NCBI GenBank assembly: GCA_964449675.1
Contig: CAYVAR010000020.1
Coordinates: forward strand, 1 to 24,139
DNA from: CAYVAR01 sp964449675
GTDB lineage: Bacteria > Patescibacteriota > Microgenomatia > UBA10105 > UBA927
Direction: 5' to 3'
Length of the DNA: 24,139 nucleotides
The position numbers and the translations under genes were made by a program. Under the pieces are notes generated by a model that did no database searches, had not been told where the DNA came from, and was given only the letters and a program-made list of their open reading frames with translations. Shown piece by piece: positions 21,804 through 24,139 of this stretch (its first letter is position 1; the number at the start of each line of letters is the position of its first letter).

Positions 21804-22589
21804 TTACTTCATCCGAAGATTTCTACGAATTCTTGCCTGTTCCACTTGATAAAATTTCCTTTCCCTGTTCAGTTTATCTTCTAACGATTGAACCAGGCGG
21901 CGCAAGTGCCAGTCGGTTTTATTGATAAGTTCAATGAAAATTTCATAGGTCAGATCCTGTACGTTTAGGATGTCAACGGGATCATAGAGGAATTTATAGG
22001 ATTTTAAAGGAGTTTGGACTATGGGATCGGAAGCCTTGAAGTTTTGATTTTGCTTCTTAAATTCCTCTAAATTCCTGTAAAATCCTTTAAGGGGATTTAG
22101 AGGAGTTTGAAGGATTTTAGAGGATCCTGGCGCCGTAGACGGACGGGAAATCACCGAAGCCTTGAGGGCTTTGTGCCAATCTCCCAAGTCAATCTTCATA
22201 CTTCCAAGTGATGAACCGGGACGTGACGGAAGGATGCTATCTTGCCGTAACCTTTGGATGTCGCCTTTTACCTCAATGAGGCTCGCCTGACTAAACCCCA
22301 GGAAATTTAAGTACTCTTTGGTCGTAGGTCTTGCGAATCCTTCCTCGATATTGGCTACCGTTGACCGGGCGGCGTCATCAATTTGATTTTTTCGACGATA
22401 TTGGGACTTGTGAAGCGAATCTGTAAAACCAACGACGAAAATTCGTAGTAAGCTTGCATTACTCCAGGCGATAAGATGTATATAGCCATTTGGTGTATTG
22501 GACATGCGAGAACGTGCGTGTGGTTGATCCGCGGCAGCTAGCTCTCGAAACGTTTTTTCGACATTCTCCCGGGCAATGGAATTGTCCAT
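21804..22589 (-). CDS. S23-type four-helix-bundle protein with repeat-encoded insertion
   Basis: A 261-residue protein, about twice the normal S23 length. Residues 35-115 contain the S23 core: LHKSQYRRKNQIDDAARSTV, then NIEEGFARPTTKEYLNFLGF, then ASLIEVKGDIQRL. The last helix reappears at about 205-235 (LTYEIFIELINKTDWHLRRL). Between them, about residues 150-200 are encoded by TTTAAAGGA repeat arrays (ILQTPLNPLKGFYRNLEEF and IVQTPLKSYKFLY), falling in the loop between helices 3 and 4. An N-terminal extension of 34 residues is unassigned. This S23 subgroup differs from cassettes 2 and 3. The frame is intact, so the insertion may be tolerated; the alternative is that the gene is drifting. Confidence 0.75.
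   Translation of the reverse strand: MDNSIARENVEKTFRELAAADQPHARSRMSNTPNGYIHLIAWSNASLLRIFVVGFTDSLHKSQYRRKNQIDDAARSTVANIEEGFARPTTKEYLNFLGFSQASLIEVKGDIQRLRQDSILPSRPGSSLGSMKIDLGDWHKALKASVISRPSTAPGSSKILQTPLNPLKGFYRNLEEFKKQNQNFKASDPIVQTPLKSYKFLYDPVDILNVQDLTYEIFIELINKTDWHLRRLVQSLEDKLNRERKFYQVEQARIRRNLRMK
22055..22128. repeat. Inverted TTTAAAGGA arrays inside the cassette 4 S23 gene
   Basis: A pyrimidine-rich stretch (TTAAATTCCTCTAAATTCC onward) is followed directly by its approximate reverse complement (GGGGATTTAGAGGAGTTTGA onward), forming one long imperfect hairpin centred near 22091. It is read through in frame. Confidence 0.65.
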
Positions 22590-22691
22590 GGTTTTAGTCT
22601 AGGGATAATGATAGAGAAAGTCGAGAGAGAAGTTTTAAAGGAGTTTTAAAGGAATTTAAAGGAGTTTAAAGGATTTTAGGGTGCATCCGTG

Positions 22692-22742
22692 ATAAAAGAA
22701 ATGCAGCTCCTTTTTACCCCCGAGGAAATTTTTGGAGAATAA
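22692..22742 (+). pseudogene. Remnant of a second ndk 3' end
   Basis: A plus-strand 51-base stretch reads IKEMQLLFTPEEIFGE then TAA, which parallels the C-terminus of intact ndk (QKEIKFLFTPQELFGE) position for position. The DNA differs at roughly a quarter of sites, so this is not a fresh copy of the neighbouring gene. No upstream ndk sequence is attached; the S23 right array lies immediately before it. It is probably the tail of a resident or related ndk left behind by a recombination or insertion event. Confidence 0.75.
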
Positions 22743-22766
22743 CAATTTCAAAACGTAGCTTTGATT

Positions 22767-23099
22767 TTAATAAACGTAAAGCCCTTCTGGCTCTGGTTTT
22801 TCAATTGGGCTCCAGGTATATCCGAGGTAACCAAAATGACGAGATAATGCGGCATTTAGATTACCTAAATCCCTAGAAATACGATCTTGAGAACGTCTCG
22901 GTGGTACGCGAGAGGGTATCTGATCCGGGCGAAAGAGTATGACACCATTTCCAAGATCAACTTTATCAACTTCATGTTCTGGGCCTATGATTTCCCAAAT
23001 AGAAAGAGCCTGGAGGTCTATCGTGGTTTGTGTCGGATCACCTAGATGTTGAGTTGGCCAGTCAACAAGCAACCGCAAGGCGCCTGCCACAACGTCCAT
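22767..23099 (-). CDS. Unassigned 110-residue protein, possibly 5'-truncated
   Basis: The minus-strand frame reads MDVVAGALRLLVDWPTQHLG and later RPDQIPSRVPPRRSQDRISR, ending EPEGLYVY. No family is recognised and there is no membrane segment. The frame stays open upstream of the ATG at 23099 as far as the Maf stop codon, in the same frame as maf, with protein-like sequence (TPDIFVHRTARIENAAYQ) but no ATG, GTG or TTG. So either the true start is 23099 or the gene has lost its beginning. No ribosome-binding site is evident. It converges on the ndk remnant, which suggests that the ancestral order was ndk, then this gene, then maf. Confidence 0.5.
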   Translation of the reverse strand: MDVVAGALRLLVDWPTQHLGDPTQTTIDLQALSIWEIIGPEHEVDKVDLGNGVILFRPDQIPSRVPPRRSQDRISRDLGNLNAALSRHFGYLGYTWSPIEKPEPEGLYVY

Positions 23100-23207
23100 C
23101 TGGTAAGCAGCATTCTCTATTCGCGCGGTTCGGTGAACAAAAATATCTGGAGTAGTCGTAGTGCATCGGAATATAGCAAATTTGGGAAAAGATTGAAATG
23201 GAGAGAT

Positions 23208-23858
23208 TTAAAGGATAATTTCGAGTTTGCGCAGAATTGGCAGTAGCGCCTCAAACGGCAGGCCGACGACGTTGGTGTAGCTTCCATCAACCTTTGTCAC
23301 TAAGTCCCACGGTGCATCGTTTAAGGCGTAGCCAGCTGCGTAACGGGTGAAGTCGTAACGGGAAACGTATGATTCTATTTCCATGGCTGAAAGCTTCCGA
23401 AGAGTCACTTTGCTTTTGACGATTTTTTCCCAGTGTTTTTTCACTTTTCCTTCTTCATAAAACAAACAGTGGATGCCGGTGACAAAGACGTGGGTTTTGC
23501 CCATAAGGGCTTTGATAATACGCGTCGCATCATCGCGATCGACAGCTTTGCCATAGGTTTTTTTGCCAACGACAGCCATGGAGTCGGCCGCGATCACAAA
23601 CGTCTTGGCATCTTCAACGATATTGTAGACTCTGGGGTGAGAAACGATTTCATTGGCTTTTGCGCTTGCTCGCTTTTTTATAAGCGTCATGGGGTCTTTA
23701 CCAGAAATCGTTTCCTCATCGATACGACTAACTGCCACGCGAAAGCGTATACCGAGCTTTTCCAGAAGTCCTTTTCTGCCCATAGACTGGGAGGCGAGGA
23801 TAACGTGGGTGGGAGGCTCTGGAGGAGGTTGATTGGGTCGAGAAAAGCGAATAGCCAT
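23208..23858 (-). CDS. maf: Maf-family nucleotide pyrophosphatase
   Basis: A 216-residue protein, slightly longer than typical Maf (about 190-200) because of a Pro-rich N-terminus. Maf enzymes hydrolyse non-canonical or modified NTPs to NMPs and have been linked to septum control. Seen here: LASQSMGRKGLL (the S-x-S-x2-R-x2-L-L loop, with M-G where many have P-R), FVIAADS (catalytic aspartate), AAGYALND and GSYTNVVGLPFE, all in the expected order. ATG 23858 is preceded by TATAAT seven bases upstream, implying a leaderless transcript. Alone on its strand apart from the unassigned gene downstream. Confidence 0.9.
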   Translation of the reverse strand: MAIRFSRPNQPPPEPPTHVILASQSMGRKGLLEKLGIRFRVAVSRIDEETISGKDPMTLIKKRASAKANEIVSHPRVYNIVEDAKTFVIAADSMAVVGKKTYGKAVDRDDATRIIKALMGKTHVFVTGIHCLFYEEGKVKKHWEKIVKSKVTLRKLSAMEIESYVSRYDFTRYAAGYALNDAPWDLVTKVDGSYTNVVGLPFEALLPILRKLEIIL

Positions 23859-23865
23859 AAAAGCT

Positions 23866-23871
23866 ATTATA
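23866..23871 (-). promoter_or_regulatory. Consensus -10 box of the Maf gene
   Basis: Minus strand TATAAT, seven bases before the ATG. No clear -35 is found at 16-18 bases. This is consistent with a leaderless start. Confidence 0.55.
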
Positions 23872-23983
23872 CCCTAAAACGGCTACGTTTGCTATACCCC
23901 TCTGCCCCGCTTAGTAGGGCTACGGTAGGCATAAACCACAGTGTAAAATCAAAGCGAAGTGGTATAGAATAGAAATGGTGTAT

Positions 23984-24059
23984 CGGGGTGTGGCTCAATT
24001 GGTAGAGCGCTTCGTTCGGGACGAAGAGGTTCGCGGTTCAAGTCCGCGCACCCCGACCA
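23984..24059 (+). tRNA. tRNA-Pro (anticodon CGG)
   Basis: 76 bases including an encoded CCA. The acceptor stem CGGGGTG pairs with CACCCCG, with the C1-G72 pair typical of bacterial tRNA-Pro. D stem GCTC/GAGC. Anticodon stem CTTCG/CGAAG with loop TTCGGGA, anticodon CGG at 24017-24019, reading CCG. T arm CGCGG-TTCAAGT-CCGCG. Every arm pairs fully. Confidence 0.95.
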
Positions 24060-24087
24060 AAAGAGAAGTGTCCGTTTCGCGGTAGGA

Positions 24088-24121
24088 GGCGCTCCGTGCG
24101 CCGCCGCCCGCACGGAGCGCC
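24088..24121. terminator. Strong GC-rich hairpin after the tRNA
   Basis: Perfect 12-bp stem GGCGCTCCGTGC (24088-24099) with GCACGGAGCGCC (24110-24121) and a 10-base loop. A T tract comes nine bases later (24131-24135), so it is not a classical intrinsic terminator, but it could end tRNA transcription or be a palindromic repeat. The window ends here. Confidence 0.5.
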
Positions 24122-24139
24122 GAGAAGCCCTTTTTATAT

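Larger units (their letters stand above)
21748..22680 (-). mobile_element. S23 cassette 4, TTTAAAGGA-type arrays
   Basis: The left array (21748-21803) begins in the ndk stop codon; the right array is 22622-22680. Both are built of degenerate GGAnTTTAAA units and lie in the same orientation, unlike the inverted arms of cassettes 1 to 3. Further arrays of the same unit, in both orientations, lie inside the S23 gene (about 21986-22015 and 22055-22128), so inverted pairs do exist within the element. A remnant ndk tail follows directly. Confidence 0.6.

Noticed and set aside
1..24139. Recoded TGA (code 25), as in some Patescibacteria
   Set aside because: M16, the PaaX-like gene and cassette 3 S23 all end in TGA directly before repeats, and no gene needs TGA as glycine to stay open.

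Overview
The window reads as a chromosomal segment of a Candidate Phyla Radiation (Patescibacteria) bacterium using the standard code, since several genes end in TGA directly before unrelated structure. The evidence is indirect: four S23-type four-helix-bundle genes in 24 kb, a 2796-residue giant gene beside small helical genes of a kind I associate with this radiation, and many promoters whose -10 box lies only 6-9 bases before the ATG. Species cannot be named.

Layout. 1-2174: an AbiE-like pair (winged-helix regulator plus nucleotidyltransferase) with an inverted repeat inside its promoter, then a membrane-anchored SNase-type nuclease on the minus strand. 2175-3320: a strong promoter with a short terminated transcript, two overlapping tiny membrane-protein genes and simple repeats. 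3265-3767: S23 cassette 1. 3811-5280: a GC-richer block with a hairpin-rich leader, two coupled genes with SH3-like C-termini and a long hairpin. 5303-15005 (minus): a small helical gene, S23 cassette 2, a second small helical gene and the giant gene, which ends in two GT2-like glycosyltransferase domains. 15119-15888: a PaaX-like gene between two copies of one palindrome. 16378-18332: a small helical gene and a membrane-anchored HExxH metalloprotease. 18342-19419: two frameshifted genes (a helix-hairpin-helix protein and an archaemetzincin). 19453-21750: an M16 peptidase with repeats inside its reading frame, S23 cassette 3, and ndk. 21748-22742: S23 cassette 4 followed by a second, diverged ndk 3' end. 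22767-24139: an unassigned gene, a Maf-type pyrophosphatase, tRNA-Pro(CGG) and a strong hairpin.

The main unexplained signal is the S23 cassettes. Each carries an S23 gene between arrays of a short degenerate repeat. Cassettes 2 and 3 encode closely similar S23 proteins and share an exact 14-base word, inverted, in all four arms. Cassettes 1 and 4 encode different S23 types and have unrelated arm units. Cassettes 2, 3 and 4 start at the stop codon of a neighbouring gene, and cassette 4 separates intact ndk from a remnant ndk tail. This looks like a family of mobile or formerly mobile S23 elements in which repeat type follows protein type. The second theme is self-regulation: the AbiE-like and PaaX-like genes each have a palindrome covering their own promoter. 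The third is cell-surface biology: the giant protein and the HExxH protease are each preceded by a small helical partner gene.
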